Shown one piece after another: positions 15,401-29,300 of a stretch of 64,000 bases of DNA (positions are counted from its first letter, which is position 1; each line of letters begins with the position of its first letter). Origin of the DNA: Paragordius varius (taxonomy: Eukaryota; Nematomorpha). The notes under the pieces are model-generated. The model was given only the letters and a program-made list of their open reading frames with translations. It searched no databases and was not told where the DNA came from. The stretch is taken from contig OZ176058.1 of assembly GCA_964247055.1 (NCBI GenBank), forward strand, positions 2,604,001 through 2,668,000, written 5' to 3'. Both the position numbers and the translations under genes were made by a program.

Positions 15401-16695
15401 TTAATAATATAAATAAAATTATTGATACACTATCATTTATTTGGTTAAGTATTGTTTTATATATATATTTTTTTACAAAATCTAAAATATCGAAATTATA
15501 TTTTATATTTAAAATTTTTATATTAATCTTTTATGGAGTTTTATTAAAAATATCTTAATGTATTTCATATATTATAAAAAAAAGTTACATATAATTTGTA
15601 AAAAATTCCCAAATTTTTATAGTCCCCTATGTTTTTTACCAATTTTAGAATTCAAAAAAGGAATTCGATTTGAATAATTAAATTATATTAATATCGCAAA
15701 TATTTTAAAAAATTTAAAAAAAATTAAAATAAGGTCATTTTAGGATATTAATTTTTTGTTAAATATTTTATAATTGTTCTGAGAAAAGTATTCAAAAAAC
15801 ACTCAAATTATTTTACTTACCTATGTTTCTGTTGAGTTACAAGTTGTTTCCAAAGCTTATATCGAGATTGTAATATAGCCATATCAATGCGACATATTTC
15901 ATTTGGCCTATCAAACACTGATATCCATTCCTTATATTCTGGAGTAATTTTTAAAAAAATTTGATTAATAAATATTTTATAAACATATTAACATTTATGA
16001 TTTGATATTACCCTTGACAAACTTTAATATAAACTTATATACCATTTAATTATTAAATTCATACTTAAACAAATCAAATTTACCATAAAAATAAATTATA
16101 TTCGGGCTAATATAAATCATCAATAATTTGAAATATTACTTATGGCCTATGCCATTATTTTTTCAGAAATATGTTAATTATAAACGGAATTTCCTTTTTC
16201 GAAAATGTAAAAATATTAGTATTTCTTGATTAAAAAAAATTTATTTTAGGGTGACTTTGAATCGTTCAAGAGTGAATCAGAGGTGTAAGTAATATATTAT
16301 TAAACATTGTTCTCAACTAATTACCAATTACATATATTTCGTGAAAATATATTTATGGTTTATACAATCGCAAAGATAATTCAATTGTTTAGTTAAAATT
16401 TATAAGTAATTTTTGTCTTTTAAAACAATTGGGTCAACAAAAATAGGTAAGAAATATGGTAAATATTACAATTATCCCACCTTATAATAAAAAATAATGC
16501 AAAAAAGCCCGAAAAATGCTAAAAATTACTACGATATAAAAAACAAGGGTGAAAATTAAAAATATATACACTTTTTTCTTATAGATAAAATTTGATATTA
16601 AAAATTTGTGCTTGAAACGATTAGAAATAAAACGATAATAAAAACCCATCTCAATTCAGCTACTTTTAATTTGAAGGCAAACAGTTTTGATTAGA

Positions 16696-16738
<43 letters not shown>

Positions 16739-16874
16739 TAAAATTTCTTGACTATTGAAAAAAAACGTATTTCATACCTGTCGAGGTCACATTATTAATT
16801 CCCATGTAACAATAGGAAGAATCTATTTCACATGCTTTCAAAGGGTCCACAACAATTTGACCAATCTATTTTAG

Positions 16875-16915
<41 letters not shown>

Positions 16916-17262
16916 AATTCAAATTCCATAAACAATTGAAATTCACCATTGAACAATTCAAATTACCCTAGAACAATTCAAATCGACTCTTAAACAATTA
17001 AAATTCACCATTGAACAATTCAAATTCACCCTTGAACAATTCAATTTCACCCTTAAACAATTCAAAAACCCCCTAATAATAGATTGTGTGTTTTCGAGAT
17101 AATATAATTCATTATTAATATGAAATATTTTTACGACATAGTTTATTAACTTTTCCGTATTGTTTTAATTACAAATGAAATTGCAATTTTTAAATATATA
17201 ATAAAATATAGGTATTTATCTTATTATATAATTTATTTTAGGGTGATTTGAATTGTAAATGG

Positions 17263-17307
<45 letters not shown>

Positions 17308-20300
17308 TTGAATTATAATTAACATAAATATCCTATGTAAAAATTATTTTTGTTCATGTAATAAACAATAAATTACAAAAAATTTATCAATATAAAATTT
17401 TAATTTTAAAAATTGAACCATTAAATAATATTAAGGGAAGATGGATATCTGGCCTAAAAAATTTGAAAAAAATTATTTTAATATAAAATTCTTCTTTAAA
17501 ATAAATAACGCAAAATCCAAATAAACTTTTTATCTAATATATCCATTTACAGTTCAAATTCACCTCAAACAATTCAAATTCACCCTAAATTAAATAATGT
17601 GTTTTTTTTAAGATCAAAAATTATCTATATTTTTTATCTTTAGAAAAAATGAAATTACGTTTAAAATTAATAAAATACTGAATGCCATAAGAATATATTT
17701 GTTATTAATGAAATGTTATATAAGCTCGTAAACACATATTATATTTTTAGGGTGAATATGAATTGTTCAAGGGTAAATTTTAATTTTTCGAGGGTGAAAA
17801 GGGTATATTTTGAATCGTAAATGGTATATCAAATGGGTGACTTAATTATCAAAAGAAGTAAGAAATAGATATTTAAAATAAAATATGATAATCAAAACTA
17901 AAAACCATTTTATTTTAAAAATCTTAATTATTAATCAAATGGAAATAATAAGATAAATAAAAAAAATAATATAATGATATTTAAAATTATAAAAACAAAA
18001 TGTAAAAACTAAAGGCAATAGAAATAAAACCATATATAAAACTCGTAATTTTTGTTGCCAGATAGGTATTAAAGATGTTAATTGTCAAATCACCCAATTT
18101 TACAATAAATAAAAATTATTGTGAAATAGTTTACGTGGGAAAAAAAATCCAGGTTTCATAAAGTATGGTTATCTTTTACAAAAAAAGAATATTTGTCTCA
18201 TAGTTTTTTAAATTTTTTATCTGGGTAATTTCAAATTTTACTGTATTATGATTAGAAAAAATTAAAATTTAAAACGCAACAATTTACTAAAATATATCTT
18301 TATTTTAATCTTACAAAATTATTCCGAGATAATGGTTCAATTTTCAAGCGTTTTAACATGTATTTGTTGGTATCCTCAAACTTAATTGGGTGAGTTTTAA
18401 TCTTTTTTCGCTCATCATTTGCATTTGTCTCATTATTATTACTATTTTCCTGACTACCCTTTTCCATTTCCGCCCCAATTTTTTGAGCGTTTAAGGCCTC
18501 AAATTTGTGCGTTGACTTTTTATTTTTGTCCTCAGCATTTTTATAATTTTGTTCTTCTGAAAGCGAATTAATTATGGTGGCATCTGTTAAGCTGGAGGGG
18601 ACTTCGAACCAAAATAGGTTACTCATATATTCGTGGGGTAGGTATGGGTTTATGGCCGTTATCCAAAGCGTTACATTGTAAGCGTTATCAATGAAAACGT
18701 TATGTCGGGTTAATTTACCCTATAATAGATAGAAAAAAAAAGAAAAATGCAGTTTATTAAAAAAATTATACATATTTATGAACATTTATTCTATGGCTTA
18801 TTTTCATTTTAGATGATTAATATATGGTACACACAGTAGTTTAGGGGTGCAAACAGCAAAATTTTAAAATTGAACATTGTGTTTTTATCCTATATTTTGT
18901 TTAGTATGTATGAAGTATACATTGCTAGAAAGTAATTAATTATTGCCAATAGTTAAACAAGCAGTATTATTGGCTTATAGTTAATTTTTTCACTTTTTAC
19001 TATTATCAATATACTGTCCTTTGTTGTATATTAACTATTTGGCAATAATTAATTACTTTCTACTTTGTTTAATTAAATATGGATAAAATTTGTTTTATAA
19101 CACACAGGCACGCTTCTATATTACAATAAAAATTTAAATAAACAGCATGAATGTCCACATACAGTGAAAACATTACAGTATGCATTTTAATGGTTGCTTA
19201 TTTATCATATTATAGTTGGGCAATTTGCAACTCAACAGTAGTGTATGGAAAAAACAACAAAATGTTAAATAAATAATTATTTCCTTACTTTTTCCATACA
19301 CTACTGCTGTGTTGCAAATTACCCTACTATAGTGTGAAATAAGTAACCATTAAAATGCATACTGTATTTTACGGATTCGTTTGTTAGAAAAAAACAATAA
19401 ACTGATAAATGAAATGTTAAAAAACAATATTACGGATTTAAATATCAAAGTGTGAAAGATAATTGTTACGATTATATATATATATATCGCAATTTTTACA
19501 AAAAATTTAAATTTTTTTATAAACGACAAGTATACATAACCTTATATATTATATATATATATATATATTTGGTCGAGTTTTTAAAACCTATATTTAAAAG
19601 CGTATCCGTTAGGTATTTTTGTTGTATAAAACTAATGCTTTTATCAATATATATTTTTATAAATTTTTTTTAATATAAAATATATATTTTTATATTAAAT
19701 TACTTTAAACTTATTTAAAATGCGACTTTTTTTCTTTAAATCTTTGAAAAAAAATAGTTATTTATTTATTGTATCAAACTAATGCTTTTACAATATATAT
19801 TTTTATACTTTTTGTTATTTTAAAATATATATTTTTCTAATAAATTTATTTTAAACCTATTTAAACTTTTTTTCATTGAATCTTTAAAAAATCGTTAAGT
19901 ATATTTATTATATCAAACTAATTCTTATACAATATATATTTTTATACTCTTTTTTAATTTAAAGTATTATTTTTTATGTTAAAAATTAAATTACTTAAAA
20001 CAATTTATGCAACTTTTCCTTTGAATCTTAAAAAATATGGTTAATTTATTTATTGTATCAAACTAATGCTTTTAAAAGCTATATTTTTATACTCTTTTTT
20101 AATTTAAAATATTATTTGTAAATAATTACTTTACATTTATTCTAAATGCGACTTTTTTCTTTAAATCTTTGAAAAAAATGGTTAGCATATTTATTGTATC
20201 AAACGAATGCTTTTACAATATTTTTTGTTTTTTTAATTTAAAGTATATATATTTATTTTTAAATTTAATTACTTAAAACTATTTCTAATGCGACTTTTTT

Positions 20301-23300
20301 TCTTTAATTCTTTGAAAAAAATGGTTAGCATATTTATTGTATCAAACGAATGCTTTACAATATTTTTTGTTTTTTTAATTTAAAGTATATATATTTATTT
20401 TTAAATTTAATTACTTAAAACTATTTCAAATGCGACTTTTTTTCTTTGAAACTTAAATAAAATCGTTAATTTATTTGTTGTATCAAACTAATGCTTGAGC
20501 TATATTTTATACTTTTTTTAATTTAAAATTTTTAATTTTTAAATTACTCAAACCTATTTAAAATACGACTTTTTTTTCTTTGAAATTTAAGTAAAATCAT
20601 TAATATATTTATTGTATCCAACTAATACTTCAAAATATATTATTATATACTTTTTTTAATTTAAAATTTTTAATTTTGTATAAATTACTTTAAATCTATT
20701 TAAAATGCGACTTTTTTTCTTTAAATCTTAACTTTCTATCTTTTGTCCACTAACGGTTCTTTTGTGATTTTTTTCCTATATGAATAATATCAACCATGAT
20801 TTTGTTCATTTTTTTAATTTAATTTTTATTTTCTTATATTATATATATTTTTCTTAACTAATCTCCTGATGATGCCTATGGCGAATATTTGAGAATTAAT
20901 ATTATATTTTTGCGTTATTTTACGACGATTCTAACATCAATTATCATTAATTTATATTTCAATAATCAAAGATAAATATAATTTATACTGGATAACTGAC
21001 GAGTCCACTAAAATTTAGCAAATTATAGGTAGTTTCTGCTGGGGTAATGGTTCCACCATTTTTATCATAACGAATTTCATTTTTAGGCAAGTTATTCGAA
21101 AAAGAAATAGTTTCTGAAAAAAGACCAAATTGGGGTGGTTTAGGGGAAATTATAAGGTAACCCCGGCGTGTAGTTACATGAATGGTAAGTTTTATACGTT
21201 CCTCAGTTATCTAATGATAAATGGAGTAATAATAAAAATTGCCATTATATGGAACAAAATGTAAAAATATAAAGACAAAAATATTTTTTTTCAAAAAACA
21301 GAAGACAAGCATAAAATATAAAATTGATTGTGTTACCATTATTCATCTCTAATGTATACTTTGTAATTTGAAACAATGAGTTATAAATATTAAAAAAAAC
21401 AAGATTTAAAAAAGTATGGGGTTGTCTTTTAGAGAAAAATATTTGACACTATATTTTTACAAATTGTCCGTATAATTCCAATTTTTACTGTAAAAAATGT
21501 ACAAGAGTGTAAAATATTGGTGAATAGGCCCTATATAGAGTATTATTACCCATTTTTAAAATGGAGAAAGTTTTTTTTGAAAACAGCGCTTTTATTATAT
21601 TTATGCTGATTTATCATTTACACCCAAATTCACTCTTAAACAATTTAAATTCACGCTCGATTAATTTCAATTATGTTTTTGAGAATTAAAAATTACCTAT
21701 ATTTAATAATATTTCTAAAAATGACCGAAAAAAAGAATGCCATAAAGATATATTTCACAATAATGATGAATGATATTCCGAAGCACATAATTTTTTTGGG
21801 GGGAATTCGATTGTTCAAGGGTGAACAATTATTGAAGGATATAATTAAAAAGTGCACATCGATTTATAATCAAAAGGATTTAATTTTTATAATCAAGCTG
21901 TTGAATTTCGTTTTTGCCTTTCAATATAAAAAGTTAATTTAAGGGTAATTTGAGAGATCATTATGAATCGAAGACCAGAAAAAATAATATATAATCATAA
22001 ATAATAAATTTGCATATCCATAAAATTTAATTTATAATTAATGGGGTAGTTTTAGGCTATCCAACCGAACCAAAAACTATGGCAAAAAAATATTTCATCA
22101 TTTTTTAATTTTTAGATATTAAACCCTATATTTAAATTTCTAAATGTAAAAAAAAATTTGACTAGATCAATTTTGTAAAAAAAACTGTTAAATTCGTATG
22201 TAGCATCCAAACTATGGTTAGTTTTAAAGCCATGAAAATGAGTCAAAAACCATAAAATACAACATTTGGATACCCTATACTCAATAATTTTATATTTAAA
22301 GACTTTAAATAAATGAAAAAAATAAATTTTAACCATAATAAATCATTTTTTAGAAAAAAATAGGGCCATTATGCGGATAACCAACATATTTCTTATCCCC
22401 CTATGATATGATCATTATCAATTTTTTAAAAACTTTTTTGTGCAACTCACTATCAAAGTGTTTTCTTTAGAAATTTGGATTATCATAAAACGTAACGTTA
22501 AAATATGGGAAAATTTAGATTGCATGAAAAAGAAACCATTTATTCAAAATCTCTCAACATAAAATAAATATATATATATATATATATATTTTGAAAAAAA
22601 TTATCAATAATATAGAAAAAAAACCTTATCATGAATGCTTTTAGTTTCATCATCCTTAGATTTATGTGAATTCAGCGAGTTAGAATCTAAATCAGCTGTT
22701 TTTGTCGTACATTCAAACACAATATCAAACTGTTTAGTGATGAATAAATCATCATTATTATTTATTCTATTATTCTTTTTATTTTCGGAAGTAGTGAAAA
22801 AATGTTGTCTAAAAAATAAAATTAAATATAGACAAAATGTAAAAGAGATCTATATATTTTTATCGATTAAAACCCATATTTATTTAATACTTATTGTTTT
22901 TTACATATTTCTAAGGGTTTTAGGTTGTGTAATTAAAATAAGGAAGAGAAATGTAAAATGGTAACACACACACACTCAAGTATTATATTTTACAATAGGA
23001 ATATTAAAAGTTTTTAAGAAAAAATCAAAGCTACTTCACAAGTCCGGATACAATTTAAGTCCTTAACCTTTAATCAAAAAAAGGATAAAAGAGACATATA
23101 AATTTTATTTTTAAATAAAAAATACCATTTAAACCCTCGAACAATTCAAATTTACCCTAAAAATAAATTATGTGTTTTTGGGATGATATAACTCATAATT
23201 AATATGAAATATATTTTACGGCATAGCCTATTAATTTTTCAGCATTATTTTAATTTAAAAGCCAGAATTTCATATTTTAAAAATATTCTAAAATAAAGGT

Positions 23301-26300
23301 AATTTTTAATCTTAAAAAATACATAATTTATTTTAGGGTAAATTTGAATTGTTAAAGGGTGAATTCGAACTAAAAGTGGTATACTCTAATATTTAGTTTA
23401 AAAATTGTGAAACCTTGATTTTTTGATATTTTCCATGGTTAAAAGTTGTGCAAACTGACAAATAAAGATGTGATTGGCAACATACATTCAAAAATATCGA
23501 TGTTAAATTTTAACGCTGATTTTTTCCGCACAAAAAGTCAATATTTTGCATTTTTATGCCGAACAATTTAACAAAATATCGAAAATTTAAAAATTAATTT
23601 TTTGTTAATTATTTACAAATATTATTAAATATACGTTAAATAGGATAGATAAAGAATTAAAAATAATGGCGTATAAAATCAAAAAAACTTTTTTTTGTTA
23701 AAATACCGTGTACATTTATTGATTGCTTATTTCACATTATAATTGGTCAATTGGCAACATAATAGTGTATGGGTAAAAAACTACAAAATGTTTAATATAA
23801 AGAAATTTTCCCTTTTTTCATATCTTTATTAATTTTATTCAACATTTTGTTGTTTTTTACCCATACACTACTGTGTCACGTAACCAAGTGTATAATGCAA
23901 ATAAGCCAGTATTAAAATGCATACTATATATATACAGTCATGTATCCTTTATTTTATCAAAAAATTATTTTTTCTCGGTTAAATGGGTAGTATAAATATT
24001 TGTTAAGATGGAAAAAACAAGAGCTCTATGGTATTAACAATATCATTATATATGGAATAATTCAGCAAAAATTATATAAATTTATTATAAATTTCGATTA
24101 CTACAAGTAATCTTTGTCAAACGTCATATCTCATTAAATATTTTTACTTTATAATTTAAATTTTAGTTTATATTTTAATTTTATTTTTACGTTTGACAAA
24201 GATTACTTGTAGTAATCGAAGTATTATAATAAATTTATATAATTTTTGCTGAATCATTCCATATATAATAATACAATCACACTTCAGCGTAAACTATATC
24301 TAACAATATCATATTTATCAAAAAAAGTATGAGAATTACCATAGAGCTCTTGTTTTTTCCATTCTTTAACAAATATTTATACTAACTACCCATTTAACGA
24401 ACGAAAAAAATAAATTTTTGATAAAATATTTTACTGTTCATCGGACGAGTTTCCTACAGCGTCAGTATTGGCTGATGTTGAAACAATAAATTTATCCAAA
24501 AATATTTGAGCATCTAATTCAATCAGGAATTGAGCAACTTGAAATGGGGCCAACGATAACTGTAATATATTTATAAAAAAAATTATTTATTAAAAAAACC
24601 AAATCGTTTCTTAATTAGCTATAAAATGTTTTTTTTTAAAAAACAGGGGGAGCTTTTGATGAAAAAGAAAACATTGTTTCAAAATAAAATGGCAACTTTT
24701 TTTGAGTTTAGATTCCGGTTTCTCGTAATTTTTATATATCAAAAAGGAGTTTTATGTTAAAAAATTTTAGTTACTTCGTTTAATTATTTTATATTAGTTA
24801 TAAAAGTTTGTCAAAATTTTTACTACCGCTTTTAAAACAAAGTTTATTAATGGTTTAATCAAAAAAATTATATTCTAGTGATAATTTATTTATAAAAATC
24901 AGATGTGTTGAAATAATTTTATATGCCAAATGTTTAAAAGTTTTTTAAACTACGACGTAAAGCGTAAATGTTTAAAACCAGGAATTATTGTAAACTCAAT
25001 CTCTGTTATTATTTAATAAATAAAATCAACTTTATATTTTATTAAATACAAATAATTGCCTATAAAAGTGCAGTCAAATCTATACCAATCTTTAAAAACT
25101 CTCTCTCTCTCTCTCTCCCTACACTTGCTATTAAAAAAATTTATTATACTATTTACGATTCAAAATCACCCTCAAACAATTCAAATTCACCAATTCTATT
25201 TCACCCTAAAAATATATTATATGTTTTCAATCTAATATAACTCATCATTAATATGAAATATATTTTTACTAGTTAATTATTTTTTCTGCATTATATAAAT
25301 TTTAAACAAAATTTCTAAAAAATAAAGGTAATTTGTAATCTTAAAAACAGATAATTTATTTCAGGAATTTTAATTGCTCAAGGGTGAATTTAAACTGTGA
25401 ATGGTATATATGCCAAAATTTACTATTATTAACCAAAATCTCAAATTGAATTGTTCATAATTTGTAAAAACAAACTGCCTTAATAACATCTTTAAAGCAT
25501 TGATTTGTATTCCAATTTAATAAATATAATCTAAAAAAGATAATGGTTTCCCACTTATATTTTTTAAAAACTATAATTCCGGCATATATAAAAAAAATTG
25601 AAAATAGAAACTCAAAACTAAATATCCCAAAATTAGTATTTATAAAAATTAATAAAATATCTCTCTTATAAATGCAATCCAAAGTTTATTTAAAAACTAA
25701 TCAACTACCCTCACACCCTGATGGCCTTGATTAGTATTCTTAATTTTGTTAAATAAAAAAATCCACTTCAGTTTTTTATATAACAGTAAAAATTGAAATT
25801 ATACGGACAAAACGTGAAAATATAAAAACAAATATTTTTTTAAAAAGATAAACCATAATTTTCTCATCTTGAGTTTTTAAATATAACTCATTGTTTTAAA
25901 TTACAAAATAAAATGGAAATGTAAATTAGTAAAACAATCAATTCTGTATTTTAATTAATGCTTTTTATATGATAAATTAAGGTTTAAAAAAGTATGGGTG
26001 TCTTTTGAAAAAAAATTTATCTTTATATTTTTACATTTTGTCCGTATATTTTAAATTTTTACTGTATATCTAAAAAAGATAACGGTTTATAAACAATTAA
26101 ATTTTGTTTAAAGATTATATTATATACCGAAAAACATTATGTTTATTTAAAAAAATCTCTCCTAAAATCTTAAATTGTCCAAAATTTATAAACTCACTAC
26201 CTAATTACTTTCATAACACCTTGAAAACTTTGATTCGTATTCTTAATTTAAAAAAATAGAACGGTTTTCGATTTAGACTTTATTTAAAATAAAAACCGAT

Positions 26301-29300
26301 AATTGGCGCATATAAAAATAGAAAAACTCAAACCTAGGTCTAAATCTTATTTAGCCACATATTTTTAACCAAAAAACACCATAATTTACATTTATATTAT
26401 ATAAACTAACTAAGTAACTAACTACCTACCTTCATAACACCTTGAAATCCCTGGTTAGTATTCCTAACATTATGGGGTAAATTTTCACGGAGTGGTCTAA
26501 AGCCCTTTTCATCGGAGTTGCGTTGATGATGATTTTTGCCAAAATAATTATTAGCTTGTCTCATGCGTTGAATTAACGGTTTAAATTCTATCGTGTTGAG
26601 TAAATCACGCCCCTGATTAAGTTTAAACAGTAACAAATCTCGCATAGTTAAATTATTTGGATTAGGTCTAAATTTAAAATATATATTTAAAGTTATAAAA
26701 ATGATTAAATTGATTTAACTCAAAAAAAATTGTTTTAATAGTGTTGATAAATCACGCCCTTGATTAAGTTTAAATAGTAACAAATTTCGCATAGTTAAGT
26801 TGTTATTTGGATAAGGTCTAGAATTGTAAGTATATTTAAAGTTATAAAAATGATAAAATTGATTTATTTCAAAAAAAAATTGTTTTAATAGTGTTGAATA
26901 AATAACGCCTTTGATTAAGTTTAAATAGTAACAAATCTCAATGTTGTTATTTGGATACTAGATTTGTAAAAAAATGTATATTTTAAAGTTATAAAAATGA
27001 TAAAATTGATTTATTTCAAAAAAAATTGTTTTAATAGTGTTGAGTAAATCACGCCCCTGATTAAGTTTAAATAGTAACAAATCTCGCATAGTTATGTTGT
27101 TATTTGGATAAGGTCTAGAATTGTAAGTATATTTAAAGTTATAAAAATGGTAAAATTAATTTATTTCAAAAAAAATTGTTTTAATAGTGTTGAGTAAATC
27201 ACGCCCCTGATTGAGTTTAAATAGTAACAAATCTCGAATAGTTATGTTGTTATTTGGATAAGGTCTAGAATTGTAAAAATATGTATATTTTAAAGTTATA
27301 AAAATGATAAAATTGATTTATTTAAAAAAAATTGTTTTAATAGTGTTGAGTAAATCACGCCCTTGATTAAGTTTAAATAGTAACAAATCTCGCATAGTTA
27401 TGTTGTTATTTGGATTAGGTCTATAATTGTAAAAAATATATATTTAAATTTAAACGCGTAAAAATAGTAAAGCTAGTCTTTTTTAAACAGAGGAGAAAAA
27501 ATTATACTTAATTACCCCTTTGCCCAGCATATTATATACCATTTGCACTTTTGGTCCTTGAACATTTCAAGGTCCTTAAACATTTCAAATTGGCCCTTTG
27601 AATATTTTGTTTTTGTTTTAACTTTTATCAAGCTAATTGTATATCATTTTTAACCTATTTACTTTATTTAACATAACCTTCAAATAATACTAACCTATAC
27701 CTTTCATAAGTAAATATGCTCTTATGAGTTTGCTTTTAAAATTTTAAAATATTGCACACTTTTTACAATCAAAACAATCCTTCATCTAAATTAACCTATT
27801 CATTTCCCAATTAAAAAAGGGTGTTTTAAACCAGAAAAAGAAACATGCTCATAAAACCTACCTTTCATCAGTTATTACATTTAAGTTAAGTTTACATTAA
27901 GCATTCCCAAAATTAAAAGTTTCATTATTTTTTCGACTGTGATTATTTTTTCATAAATTCGTAGTTTTTTTAAAAGTGTAAAACTATAAATTTCAACATT
28001 TTCGCACTCATAAAAACTTTGTTTATTTAAGTTGCTCTAATGATTGGTTCCCAAATTTATAGAGGCTTCATCAAAAATTTTTTTAATCAAAACAAAATTC
28101 TATGCAAATTAACTGGAAAATCATATCTAAAAAAAATTGGAAAAAGGTATCAAATTAACATATACCATTTACATTTCAAATTCACTATTAAAAAATTAAA
28201 TCTCACCCTCGAATTCAAATTCACCCTAAAAATAAATTGTGTTTTCAGGCAACTAATATAATTCATCATTTATATGAAATATTTCTCAATGGCATAGTTT
28301 ATTATTTTTTCAGTATTATTTATATTTTAGACAAAATTTTATTTTTTAAAAATATAAAAAAATATACGTATTTTTAATCTTAAAAAACACTTAATTTATT
28401 TTAGGGTAAATTTGACTTGTTCAAGGGTGAATTCGAATTGTTCAAGGGTGAATTTGACTTGTTCGAGGAAGAATTTGATTGTTCAAGGGTGAATTTACAT
28501 TGTTCAAGGTTTTTGAATTTGAATTGTAAATGGTATATTTAAATTATAAAACCTACCTTTCATTAGTTAAGTTGCTCTGATTGCTTCCAAAATTTCTATT
28601 AGAATCTTCATTTTTCCCTCCGTTATATACTGTGCCATTTAAGTTATTTCCAACATTTGGAGTATTGAAACCCACTGAATTAAGTGTTGTATCAAGGCTT
28701 TGATTATGCACTTGGCTAACGGTAAAAAGGCCATACGGACTCCGGGCACATAACTCAATGGGTTTGGCATAATGATTATACAGGCTAAAAATGGCCCACG
28801 TTGTACTAATCGATTCGAGTTTAATGGTTGGGGATATATGTGATTTCAGGCGTGGTTTTTTATGCTGCTGCGTCGTCTCATAATTACCTGTTTATGATTA
28901 AATATATATTTTTTTGAACTAGCTTTCTTTTCAAAAATTAGATGAGATAATTTTATTCAACATTAAAAATCTAATTCTTCTCATTTCTTATTATAAACCT
29001 TGATCAATATGTTACATAATAGAGATTGATTTGTTATAAGTATTTCAAGAAAATTAATTTTTCAAATCGTACTAATCGATTAAAGTTTAATGGTTGTCAA
29101 TATTTGTAGTTTTACACGCAGTTTATGCTGTTTCAAATAGATATTTGTGGTTTTAGGCGTGGTTTTTTATGTTGCGTCGTCTCATAATTGTTACCTAATA
29201 AAAGTTAATTTAATATATACCATTTACAGTTCAAATTAACCCTTGAACAATTCAAATTCACCCTAAAAATAAATTATGTGTTTTTCGAACTAATATAACT

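Noticed and set aside
22635-22964. 109-codon + strand ORF
   Set aside because: Antisense to exon 21 and extending into AT-rich intron.
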